Positions 12,321-20,200 of a stretch of DNA of 50,025 nt are shown here, one piece after another (within the stretch, counting starts at the first letter, position 1; every line of letters starts with the position of its first letter). Source of the stretch: JBEKIK01 sp050013075 (GTDB lineage Bacteria > Planctomycetota > Planctomycetia > Pirellulales > Thermoguttaceae); contig JBEKFZ010000024.1 in the NCBI GenBank assembly GCA_050013075.1, positions 1-50,025 of the forward strand, written 5' to 3'. The notes beneath the pieces are model-generated. The model saw only the letters and a list, made by a program, of their open reading frames with translations, had not been told where the DNA came from and did not search any database. Position numbers and translations under genes: made by a program.

Positions 12321-14429
12321 TTACATGAAGCTTTGCAGCACTTCGGGTGGGGCGGGGCCGTAGGAGTGGGGCTCGATCGTGCAAGTCGCCCGGCCTTGGC
12401 TCAGGCCGCGCATGGCCGAGGAATAGCCGAAAAGATTGGCCAGGGGGGCGTGGGCATCGATCACCGTGTTTTTGCCGCGGACGTGGGTGCGGACGATGGT
12501 TGCGCGGCGCTGCTGCAGGTCGCCCGTGATTTCGCCGAGATTTTCCTCGGGCGTGGTCACTTCCATGCGCATTATCGGTTCCAGAAGCACGATGCCGGCT
12601 TGGCGCAGGGCGCTGATGAATGCGTCTGCGGCGGCGTAGCGGAAGGCCAGTTCATTGGATTCGGTTTCGTGGACCTGGCCGGAAAGCACAGTGATTTTCA
12701 CGTGCATCAAGGGGAAACCCAAAAGCCCGCCGCCTTCGCCTTGTTCGCTTAGCACTTCGATTGCGGCGGTGAGATATTGCTGGGGCAACTCGACGCCCTG
12801 GGCCACCACTACCGTTACCGGTTTTTGCCCCTTGGGAAAAGGCTCCATGCGAATGTGGATTTTGGCCGAGAGCATCTGCCCGCCGACGTTGCGATGGCAC
12901 TGACCCGCCACTTCGACGGTTTTTTCGATCGTCTCGCGGTAGCTGACCCGCGGCTTGTGCACGCGGACGTCCAGTTTGAAGTCGCGCAGCAAGCGGTGCT
13001 TGATGACTTCCAGGTGCAACTCGCCCATGCCGCTGATGAGCGTTTGCCCGGTTTCCTCGTTTTCGCGCGCACGAAAGGTGGGATCTTGACGCTTCATCAT
13101 ATCGAGCACGTCGGAGAGTTTTTTTCGCTCGGTCGAGGTTTCCGGCTCGATGGCCATGGAAATGACGGTTTCAGGAAAGGTGATCGATTCCAGGATGATC
13201 GGCTCGAGGGAATCGCAGAGCGTGTCGCCGGTTACCGAGTGCCTCAGCCCGATTATGCCGATGATGTCGCCGGCCGAAACCTCCTCGACCTGCGAGCGGC
13301 GATCGGCCTGGATCCGCCATAATTGCGGAATGTTTTCTTTCTTGTCCTTGCCGGGATTGTACACGCGGGAGTTGGCCTTCAGGCAGCCGGAATAAACCCG
13401 CAGGTAGTACAAATCACCGTGGCGGTCGGCTTGGATTTTGAAGACCAGGCCGCAGAACGGTTCGTCCGGGTCGGATCTGCGGGTGATTTTCGCGTCTTTC
13501 TTTTTCGGGTTCATGCCTTCCACCGGCGGGACGTCGGCTGGACTGGGCAGATACGCGGCCACGGCGTCCAGGATCGGCTGCACCCCGATGCCGTCCAGGG
13601 CCGAGCCGCAAAACACCGGCACGATCATGCTGTGCAGCGTCGCGTTGCGGATCACCTTGTGCAACAGCGCATCCGGCGCCGGCGCTCCGCCGAGCATTAG
13701 TTCGGTCAGTTCGTCGCTATAAAGCGAAAGCTGGTCGAGCATCTGCGAGCGCCAAAGTTCGGCCTCGTCGCGCAGTTCATGTGGTATCTCGCTCGGCACG
13801 ATCACTGCGTCCTTGCGATCGTCGGAAAAAGCCAGCGATTGCATCGATATCAGATCAATTATCCCGCGAAAGGCATCTTTCACGTGCGGCGGGCCGGCGC
13901 CGATGGGTAAATTAAGCGGGATGGGTTTGCAATCCAAGCGGTTGCGGATTTCGTCCAAAGTGCCGAAAAAATCGGCCCCTTCGCGGTCCATCTTGTTGAT
14001 GAACGCCAGGCGGGGCACGCGATACTTGTCGGCCTGACGCCACACGGTTTCGCTCTGCGCCTCGACTCCTTCGCGTGCGCTGAAGACCACCACCCCGCCG
14101 TCGAGCACGCGCAGGCTCCGCTCCACCTCGGCGGTGAAATCGACATGGCCGGGCGTGTCGATCAGATTAATGTGGATCTTGGGGCAGGCAAGGTCCGCGG
14201 GCTTGATGGTTTTCACTTCCCAATCGAACCTTACGCAGGCGGCGTTTATGGTGATGCCGCGCTCCTGCTCCTCGGGATCGTAATCGGTGACGGTGGTGCC
14301 CTTATCGACCTCGCCCACGCGGTGGCTGAACCCGCTGTAGAACAGCATCCGCTCGGTGACGGTCGTTTTGCCGGCATCGATATGGGCGATAACGCCGATG
14401 TTGCGGAGGTGGCCGAGGTCGGTGGACAT
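12321..14429 (-). CDS. fusA: Translation elongation factor G, mitochondrial-EFG2-like (spdEFG2) type
   Basis: A 702-residue GTPase with G1 AHIDAGKTT (15-23), DTPGH, and NKMD, followed by EF-G domains II-V. Residues 37-70 read HRVGEVDKGTTVTDYDPEEQ then ERGITINAACVRFDW; the GEVDxGxTVTD and ITI-x-x-A pattern resembles mitochondrial EFG2 and the spdEFG2 of spirochaetes, planctomycetes and delta-proteobacteria rather than canonical EF-G (MDWMEQEQERGITI). In the known cases EFG2 works with ribosome recycling factor to split ribosomes, while EFG1 translocates. It lies downstream of rpsL-rpsG but is separated by a terminator and an AT-rich gene. The ATG at 14429 has no Shine-Dalgarno; the leader consists of CAATTTG heptads. 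Confidence 0.88.
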   Translation of the reverse strand: MSTDLGHLRNIGVIAHIDAGKTTVTERMLFYSGFSHRVGEVDKGTTVTDYDPEEQERGITINAACVRFDWEVKTIKPADLACPKIHINLIDTPGHVDFTAEVERSLRVLDGGVVVFSAREGVEAQSETVWRQADKYRVPRLAFINKMDREGADFFGTLDEIRNRLDCKPIPLNLPIGAGPPHVKDAFRGIIDLISMQSLAFSDDRKDAVIVPSEIPHELRDEAELWRSQMLDQLSLYSDELTELMLGGAPAPDALLHKVIRNATLHSMIVPVFCGSALDGIGVQPILDAVAAYLPSPADVPPVEGMNPKKKDAKITRRSDPDEPFCGLVFKIQADRHGDLYYLRVYSGCLKANSRVYNPGKDKKENIPQLWRIQADRRSQVEEVSAGDIIGIIGLRHSVTGDTLCDSLEPIILESITFPETVISMAIEPETSTERKKLSDVLDMMKRQDPTFRARENEETGQTLISGMGELHLEVIKHRLLRDFKLDVRVHKPRVSYRETIEKTVEVAGQCHRNVGGQMLSAKIHIRMEPFPKGQKPVTVVVAQGVELPQQYLTAAIEVLSEQGEGGGLLGFPLMHVKITVLSGQVHETESNELAFRYAAADAFISALRQAGIVLLEPIMRMEVTTPEENLGEITGDLQQRRATIVRTHVRGKNTVIDAHAPLANLFGYSSAMRGLSQGRATCTIEPHSYGPAPPEVLQSFM

Positions 14430-14449
14430 GGTTAGATTCTACGTGTTTT

Positions 14450-14491
14450 ATTGCAAATTGAAAATTGCAAAATACAAATTGCAAATTGAAC
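14450..14491. repeat. Heptad repeat tract, ATTGCAA type (6 units), in the fusA leader
   Basis: ATTGCAA, ATTGAAA, ATTGCAA, AATACAA, ATTGCAA, ATTGAAC in register, ending 21 bp from the fusA ATG. Same family as 12220 and 15264. Confidence 0.88.
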
Positions 14492-14526
14492 GACCAAAAT
14501 TCAAGCGACTTAACATATTTGTTAAT

Positions 14527-15228
14527 TTAATTTTCTTGTAATTTCACTCCTTGTATCCACCCCACCATATCAACAATCTTTGCCTTTGTATATTTCAGTT
14601 TTGTTGATTTGCCGGTGTGAAAATCTAAAGTATAGATTGGTTTGTAATTGTCGATTTCCTGCTTATTCTTCAGATAGAAATCCGAAACCTTTTCTAGATT
14701 TTTCCTATTGAACTTGCAGACATTTAAACCTTTTGTGAAATAGTTATCAAAAGCAGGTACATTTCCATATACACCTAACATGATCTTTGTAACGAGAATC
14801 TGTGATGCTTTTTTTTCAAGACTTTTTTCAAGAGCGTTGTGGAAATCCTCCTTGGCTTTAATAAGAAGGTCAATGTCATCATTGTCATAAGGTAAATCTA
14901 TCCTCCATAATCTACTACCGTTGGTTTCGGCAATTGTTTCTATTAGCTGATTGTAGAACTTGGAGCTCTTTTGAAGGAGAGGCGAAGCTCCCCGAAACAT
15001 TCCCCAGCTAGCAAGGAAAAAAGCGATTTGGAGACAACTTTGTTGCATATTCTCTGGATTACAGAGTTTCTCAATGCAATTTCGTTTGCGAAAAGCCTGG
15101 AAGTAATTAAAACAATAATCAAAAGAAGCATACCGTTCTTCTTTATGCCGCCCTTTATTTTTTTCCCCGTCTCCATCAAGAAAAAGGTTAATGTTATCTA
15201 TTACATTGATCCCAGTCAAACTTCTCAT
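14527..15228 (-). CDS. AT-rich orphan gene inserted between rpsG and fusA, hypothetical
   Basis: A 233-residue soluble protein beginning MRSLTGINVIDNINLFLDGDGE. It has conserved-looking parts (KEERYASFDYCFNYFQAFRK, IAFFLASWGMFRGASPLLQK, LVTKIMLGVYGNVPAFDNYF, PIYTLDFHTGKSTKLKYTKAKIVDMVGW) that look like a real family, but I cannot name it. Composition and codon use are much more AT-rich than the ribosomal genes on either side, and related CAATTTG-type heptads flank it at 14450-14491 and 15264-15291. Both facts point to horizontal insertion into the str region, possibly by recombination between repeats. The ATG at 15228 is the first in frame; an upstream start is not excluded. Confidence 0.7.
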   Translation of the reverse strand: MRSLTGINVIDNINLFLDGDGEKNKGRHKEERYASFDYCFNYFQAFRKRNCIEKLCNPENMQQSCLQIAFFLASWGMFRGASPLLQKSSKFYNQLIETIAETNGSRLWRIDLPYDNDDIDLLIKAKEDFHNALEKSLEKKASQILVTKIMLGVYGNVPAFDNYFTKGLNVCKFNRKNLEKVSDFYLKNKQEIDNYKPIYTLDFHTGKSTKLKYTKAKIVDMVGWIQGVKLQEN

Positions 15229-15263
15229 TGCAATGCCCTTTTATAAGGCCGTTTGCTCTTGTT

Positions 15264-15291
15264 CAATTTGCAATTTGCAATTTACAATTTG
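15264..15291. repeat. Heptad repeat tract, CAATTTG type (4 units)
   Basis: CAATTTG x2, CAATTTA, CAATTTG. It separates the AT-rich orphan gene from the rpsG terminator. Confidence 0.88.
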
Positions 15292-15309
15292 CAATCCCCT
15301 TTTGCGCAT

Positions 15310-15346
15310 AAAAATGCCGCGCCGGCAAGGGGTGCGCCGGCGCGGC
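15310..15346 (-). terminator. Rho-independent terminator after rpsG
   Basis: A perfect 11-bp GC stem (GCCGCGCCGGC at 15316-15326 with GCCGGCGCGGC at 15336-15346), a 9-nt loop, and a run of five T on the minus strand (15314-15310). It closes the rpoBC-rpsL-rpsG transcript and separates fusA. Confidence 0.85.
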
Positions 15347-15364
15347 TGGGGATAGGGTATATTG

Positions 15365-15835
15365 TTACCAGGCAAAGTGGGCAAAGGCCTTGTTGGCATC
15401 TGCCATGCGGTGCACGTTTTCGCGTTTGGTCATGGCGGCCCCTTCGCGGTTGTAGGCCGCTAAAAGTTCGGCGGCCAGTTTTTCGTGCATGGGGCGCCCT
15501 TTTTTCTCCCGGCAGGATTGAAGAATCCAGCGGATGGCCAGCGAGAGCTGCCGATTCTTGTTCACCTGCATGGGGACCTGATACGAAGCACCGCCTACGC
15601 GCTTGGATCGAACCTCGATGTTGGGCTTTACGTTTTCCACGGCCTGGGTGAAAACGTCGATCGGCTCGGCATCTTTGACTTTTTCGGCGATTTGATCCAA
15701 AGCGTCGTAAAAAACCTTTAATGCCACGCTCTTCTTGCCGTTCCACATCATGGAGTTGACGAACTTGCCGGCTAGAATGGACCCGTGCTTGGGATCCGGA
15801 GCGAGCATTTTTTTACTGGCGGTTAGTCGGCCCAT
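15365..15835 (-). CDS. rpsG: 30S ribosomal protein S7
   Basis: A 156-residue protein with the S7 landmarks LAGKFVNSMMWNGKKSVALK, NVKPNIEVRSKRVGGASYQVP and RENVHRMADANKAFAHFAW. S7 nucleates the 30S head and lines the E site. Length is standard. It is last in the str operon, before a strong terminator. The ATG at 15835 has no recognisable Shine-Dalgarno; the space back to rpsL is filled by an AATCCCT-type heptad tract that can fold into a long hairpin, so initiation may depend on that structure or on coupling. Confidence 0.97.
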   Translation of the reverse strand: MGRLTASKKMLAPDPKHGSILAGKFVNSMMWNGKKSVALKVFYDALDQIAEKVKDAEPIDVFTQAVENVKPNIEVRSKRVGGASYQVPMQVNKNRQLSLAIRWILQSCREKKGRPMHEKLAAELLAAYNREGAAMTKRENVHRMADANKAFAHFAW

Positions 15836-15845
15836 GGTTTTTATT

Positions 15846-15943
15846 AGGGGATAGGGGTTAAAATAAAGGGATTGGGGATTAGGGATTGGAAAAAATATGT
15901 CTGAAAAAAATTACTAATCCCTAATCCCCAATCTCTAATCCCT
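15846..15943. repeat. Heptad tract between rpsL and rpsG, inverted arms forming a long hairpin (14 units)
   Basis: Fourteen heptads in one register from AGGGGAT to AATCCCT. The left half is of GGATTAG sense and the right half of its complement, so 15867-15889 can pair with 15914-15936 (about 21 of 23 positions) around an AT-rich 24-nt loop. Register is kept through the loop. Confidence 0.9.
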
Positions 15944-15946
15944 CGT

Positions 15947-16315
15947 TTATGATTTTTTCGCTCCGTAACGGCTGCGGGATTGTTTGCGGCCTTCGACGCC
16001 CAGCGTATCCAGCGAGCCGCGAACCACCTGGTAACGCACGCCGGGCAAGTCGCGAACACGACCGCCGCGCACCAACACGATGGAGTGTTCCTGCAAGGTG
16101 TGCCCTTCGCCGGGGATGTATACGGTGACTTCCTTACCGTTGGAAAGCCGCACGCGGGTGATTTTCCGCAAGGCGGAATTGGGCTTCTTGGGGGTCATGG
16201 TCTTGACCTGCAAACACACCCCCCGTTTTTGTGGGCATTTATCCAACACCGGGGCCTTGCTGAACTTGCGCGGCTGGCGACGGCGTTTTCGGACTAATTG
16301 ATTTATTGTAGGCAT
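15947..16315 (-). CDS. rpsL: 30S ribosomal protein S12
   Basis: 122 residues, starting MPTINQLVRKRRRQPRKF, with TPKKPNSALRK (Lys43), YIPGEGHTLQEHS and RGGRVRDLPGVRYQ. S12 is the decoding-centre protein of the 30S subunit. Position 88 is Arg where Escherichia coli has Lys; K88R is a classical streptomycin-resistance change, so this organism may be naturally less sensitive. Lys43 is wild type. It precedes rpsG by 111 bp of heptad repeats, and follows a toxin-antitoxin pair. Confidence 0.97.
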   Translation of the reverse strand: MPTINQLVRKRRRQPRKFSKAPVLDKCPQKRGVCLQVKTMTPKKPNSALRKITRVRLSNGKEVTVYIPGEGHTLQEHSIVLVRGGRVRDLPGVRYQVVRGSLDTLGVEGRKQSRSRYGAKKS

Positions 16316-16367
16316 CGATTTTTCTCAAATGACTGCGACTTAATGCTCTTGATTTGCGAGAACCCTT

Positions 16368-16396
16368 TATTTTGCCGGAATAGTCTCGGTTGTCAA
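16368..16396 (-). promoter_or_regulatory. Possible rpsL promoter
   Basis: A perfect TTGACA (16391-16396, minus strand) is followed 17-19 bp later by an A/T-rich box of poor match to the -10 consensus. If real it would let rpsL-rpsG be expressed independently of rpoBC and the toxin-antitoxin pair. Confidence 0.35.
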
Positions 16397-16504
16397 TGGG
16401 GGGTTTGTCATTGCTATACATTCCTTAGCCGGCATGACGCTAAGGTGATATCACGATTGGACATGCGCTTTGCGGGCGCCATCTATTTCCTGGTCTTGTA
16501 GTTT

Positions 16505-16678
16505 CTAAACGCCTGTGGCGTGCGTGGGCCGTTTCGGGGGATAGGAAACGATCTTGCGGTTGGAAATCTGTTCCTTCCGCTTTAGATCCTCGAAAATGGC
16601 ACGTGCGTCGTAATTGAAACGCGCCGCATGGCGTTGTCTGGCTTCTCTGACTTCTTCCACAATCGGATCGTGTGTCAT
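16505..16678 (-). CDS. Small antitoxin partner of the PIN toxin
   Basis: A 57-residue protein starting MTHDPIVEEVREARQRHAAR and continuing FNYDARAIFEDLKRKEQIS, then a basic tail with SYPPKRP. The pattern DPIVEEVRxxRxxHAxxFxYDxxAIFEDLKxxE is familiar from small proteins coded beside PIN-domain genes, which I take as the antitoxin. The ATG at 16678 begins one base after the PIN stop codon, and the GGAGG site lies inside the end of the PIN gene, so translation is coupled. Gene order toxin-then-antitoxin is reversed relative to classical vapBC. Confidence 0.75.
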   Translation of the reverse strand: MTHDPIVEEVREARQRHAARFNYDARAIFEDLKRKEQISNRKIVSYPPKRPTHATGV

Positions 16679-16679
16679 C

Positions 16680-17153
16680 TCAATCCTCCATCAATTCTTC
16701 TGGGGTACAAATTATGGGGCAAGCATACCCATGGTTTTCTACAATCCGCTCGATGTCATGCCGCAGTTTTGCGTTTGCAATGTGCTTGCAGTTCCATGTC
16801 ACAAGGTAGTCAACTCCATTGACGGCGGCAATCGCAATGTGAAAGGCATCCTCGATCCATTCTCGCGGAATGGGACCGGCTGAGACCAACGCCTCGGCAA
16901 GCGTGAGCACTTCCGGGGACAGTGATAGGGAAGGAATCCCTTCAAGCATTGCAAGCCTTTTCTTGGCCGCCTCCGTGTCACCCTCCGCGGCTTCCTGAAC
17001 CACAATTTCAGAGACAATTAGTTCGAAAATGTCCCGCCGGGTTTCCCACCACTCGCGCGTGATTTGCTGTCTTCCCGCAATGAGCGGGGTCGGACTATCT
17101 CTTGACGTCAGGTAGCTGACCACCGTTGTCTCAATGTAAATCTTCGGTTTCAT
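16680..17153 (-). CDS. PIN-domain ribonuclease (VapC-like toxin)
   Basis: 157 residues with the PIN fold: MKPKIYIETTVVSYL (acidic Glu8 in place of the usual Asp), VSEIVVQEA (Glu49), WIEDAFHIAIAAVNGVDYLVTWNCKH (Asp102 and Asn121). Together these give the Mg-binding carboxylate cluster. PIN toxins cleave tRNA, rRNA or mRNA. An extended -10 (TGG-TAAAAT at 17160-17168, minus strand) lies six bases before the ATG and there is no Shine-Dalgarno, suggesting a leaderless mRNA. The gene is inserted between rpoC and rpsL together with its small antitoxin. Substrate unknown. Confidence 0.85.
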   Translation of the reverse strand: MKPKIYIETTVVSYLTSRDSPTPLIAGRQQITREWWETRRDIFELIVSEIVVQEAAEGDTEAAKKRLAMLEGIPSLSLSPEVLTLAEALVSAGPIPREWIEDAFHIAIAAVNGVDYLVTWNCKHIANAKLRHDIERIVENHGYACPIICTPEELMED

Positions 17154-17159
17154 ACAACC

Positions 17160-17168
17160 ATTTTACCA
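17160..17168 (-). promoter_or_regulatory. Extended -10 promoter of the PIN/antitoxin pair
   Basis: TGG followed directly by TAAAAT on the minus strand, six bases from the PIN start codon. It would give a leaderless or near-leaderless transcript. Confidence 0.45.
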
Positions 17169-17248
17169 TAATGGCGGGTGATCAAGAGAAGAAGGGAAAA
17201 TGTACTGATTCTCCAGGAAAAATGGACATTCTACACTATTGAGGATTA

Positions 17249-20200
17249 TTACTCCTCGGCCAGGTCGTCGTCGATAAAAAAGCTGTCCAGGGGGCTAACG
17301 GCCGACTTGGTTGGTTGCTCCTCTTCGTCGAAATCGTCGGGCAGGGGGACTGGGCCGGCATCGAGCTGGCTTGTCTCTTCTTTGTCTGCGCCTTCCGGCG
17401 CGCCGCCGTCCAAGAGCGGGAAGTGCCGGGCCAGGACGTCTTCTTTTTCGGGGACCAATCCTTCCAGGGCCTGGGGCCGGATGCGCACTTCTCCGTCTTG
17501 ATAGGTGTGGAATCCGGTGCCGGCCGGGATCAGGTGGCCGAGGATCACGTTTTCCTTCAGGCCCACGAGATTGTCGATCTTGCCGGCCAGCGCGGCTTCG
17601 GTCAGTACCTTGGTGGTTTCCTGGAAGCTGGCGGCCGAGATGAAGCTGGAACTTTGCACCGCCGCCTTGGTGATACCCAACAACTGGGTGCTGGCCGTGG
17701 CCATTTTCGGCTTAACGCCCTTGGCCGGTTCGCCGCCGATGGCTTCGATTTGCGTGTTGGCTTGTTCAAATTCCGTCAACGGCACAAGCGAGCCTGCCTC
17801 GAAGTTGCCGTCGCCTTTCTCGCTGATTTTCACGCACTTGGCCAATTCCCGATTCACCGCGCGGAACTCGAACTTGTCCATTACCGAGCCGGGCAGCAGA
17901 CCGGTGTCGCCCACCGATTCCACGCGCAGCTTGCGGAGCATCTGGGAGACGATGATTTCGATGTGCTTGTCGTTGATTTCCACGCGTTGGCTGCGATAGA
18001 CGTTTTGGATTTCGCGGACCAGGTATTGTTGCACGGCTTCTTCGCCGGAGATGCGGAGAATGTCGTGGGGCACAAGCGGCCCGTCGACCAGGGCTTCTCC
18101 CGCCCGGACGAAAGAGCCGGTATGCACGCGCAAGTGTTTGCCGTGCGATACGAGGTGTTCGCGTTCGATGCCGCTTTCGCTCCTGACGACGATGGTGCGT
18201 TTGCCGCGGCGTTTTTCGCCCAGGATTTCCACGGTGCCGTCGATTTCGGCGATGACGGCGGGGTCCTTGGGTTTGCGAGCCTCGAAGATTTCCGTCACCC
18301 GGGGCAGACCGCCGGTGATGTCCTGCGTGCCCGACACCTCGCGAGGCGTCTTGGCCAGAAGGGTGCCGGCGGAAACGGTTTTGCCTTCCTGGACTTCGAT
18401 GTGGGCCTTTTCGGGCAGATAGTAGAAGTCCAGGATTTTGCCGCTCTCGTCTTCGAGCACGATTTGGGGGTGCAGATCGCCTTTGTGTTCCATGACCAGC
18501 ACGCGGACGTGGCCCGAAGGGTCTTTTTCCAGGCGCATGGTTTCGCCTTCGATTATATCCTCGAAGCGAACTTTTCCGTTGACTTCAGAGAGAATGGGGA
18601 TGCTGTGGGGGTCCCATTGGCAGAGCAAGGCGCCGGATTCGACTTCATGGTTCTCTTCGATAAACAGAAATGCGCCGGCTGGGACTTCGTATTTTTCCAG
18701 TTCGCGGCCCTTGGGATCGAGGATCAGGATCTCGCCGTTGCGGGTTAAAACGACCTGCTTGCCTTCGTCGTTGCGAACGACTTTCATGCGGGTGAACTGT
18801 ACGATACCGCTTTTTTTAGCGCGGATTTCGCTTTCTTCCACGGCGCGGGCGGCGGTGCCGCCGATGTGGAAGGTCCGCATGGTCAACTGCGTGCCCGGCT
18901 CGCCGATGCTTTGGGCCCCGATGATTCCCACGGCCATGCCTTTTTCCACCAGGTCGCTGGTCGAAAGGTCCATGCCGTAGCAACACTGGCACACGCCCAA
19001 GGAGGCATCGCAAGTCATGGGGCTGCGGACCTGGATCTTTTCCAAGCCCAAGGCCTCGATCTTCCGGGCGATGTCGGTGGTGATCAGGTCGTTTTCGCGA
19101 ACAATCACTTCGTCGGTGATGGGATTGACGATGTTGATGCGGCTTACCCGGCCGCGTATCGAATCGACCAGGCTGACCTCGACCTTTTCGCCGCGGTAGA
19201 TGACTCCCTTGGTAATGCCTTGCGTGGTGCCGCATTCGTGCACGGTGACCACCACGTTTTGGGCCACGTCGGCCAACTTACGGGTGAGATAACCCGAGTC
19301 GGCCGTCTTCAGCGCCGTGTCGGCCAAACCCTTCCGCGCGCCGTGCGTGGAACTGAAGTATTCCAGCACGCTTAATCCTTCGCGGAAATTGGCCTTGATG
19401 GGCGTTTCGATGATCTTGCCCGAGGGCTTGGCCATCAAACCGCGCATTCCGGCCAACTGGCGGATTTGTTCCACGCCGCCGCGTGCGCCGGAGTGGGCCA
19501 TCAAGAAGATCGGATTTACGTAGTTTTCGTAGCGGTGGTCGTTTTCCAACTGCTCCATCATCTCAGTGGTGATTTGTTCGCGGGCGTGGGTCCAGGCATC
19601 GAGGACCTTGTTGTAACGCTCGCCCTCGGTGATGATGCCGCGCTGGTAAAGCTTTAGGCTCTTGAATACTTCCTTTTCGGCGTTTGCGATGATCTTCGAC
19701 TTGTTGGTCGGGGTGATCAGATCGTCGGTGGCGAAGCTTAGGCCGCTTAACGTGCTTTGGCGGAATCCCAGGCGATTCATCTCGTCCAACAGATCGATGG
19801 TCTTGCGCCGGCCGAGGATTTCGTAACAGTCGGAAATCACCCCGGCCAGGTCGCTGGAACGCAGCGGGGTGTTGTAGAAGGGCATACCGGCGGGCAGCAT
19901 GGCGTTGAACATCACGCGGCCCACCGTGGTCTGCACCTTGTTGTTGGGCTTTATGCCGCGGTCGCCCTTGACCTTTCGTTCGGCGGGCAAACGCACGGTG
20001 ATGGCGGCGTGCGTACCGACCACGCCCTGGGCGTAAGCCAATAGGACCTCATCGGGCGAGGAAAAGATCATGCCGTCGCCTTTGCAGGCGGGCAGACTGG
20101 AGGTTATATAATAGCAGCCCATCACCACGTCCTGGGAAGGGCTGATGATCGGCGAGCCGTTGGCCGGGCTGAATATGTTGTGGATCGACATCAACAGTGT

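Noticed and set aside
17315..18748. 477-codon plus-strand frame inside rpoC
   Set aside because: Exact shadow of the conserved rpoC coding strand; no ribosome site or family.
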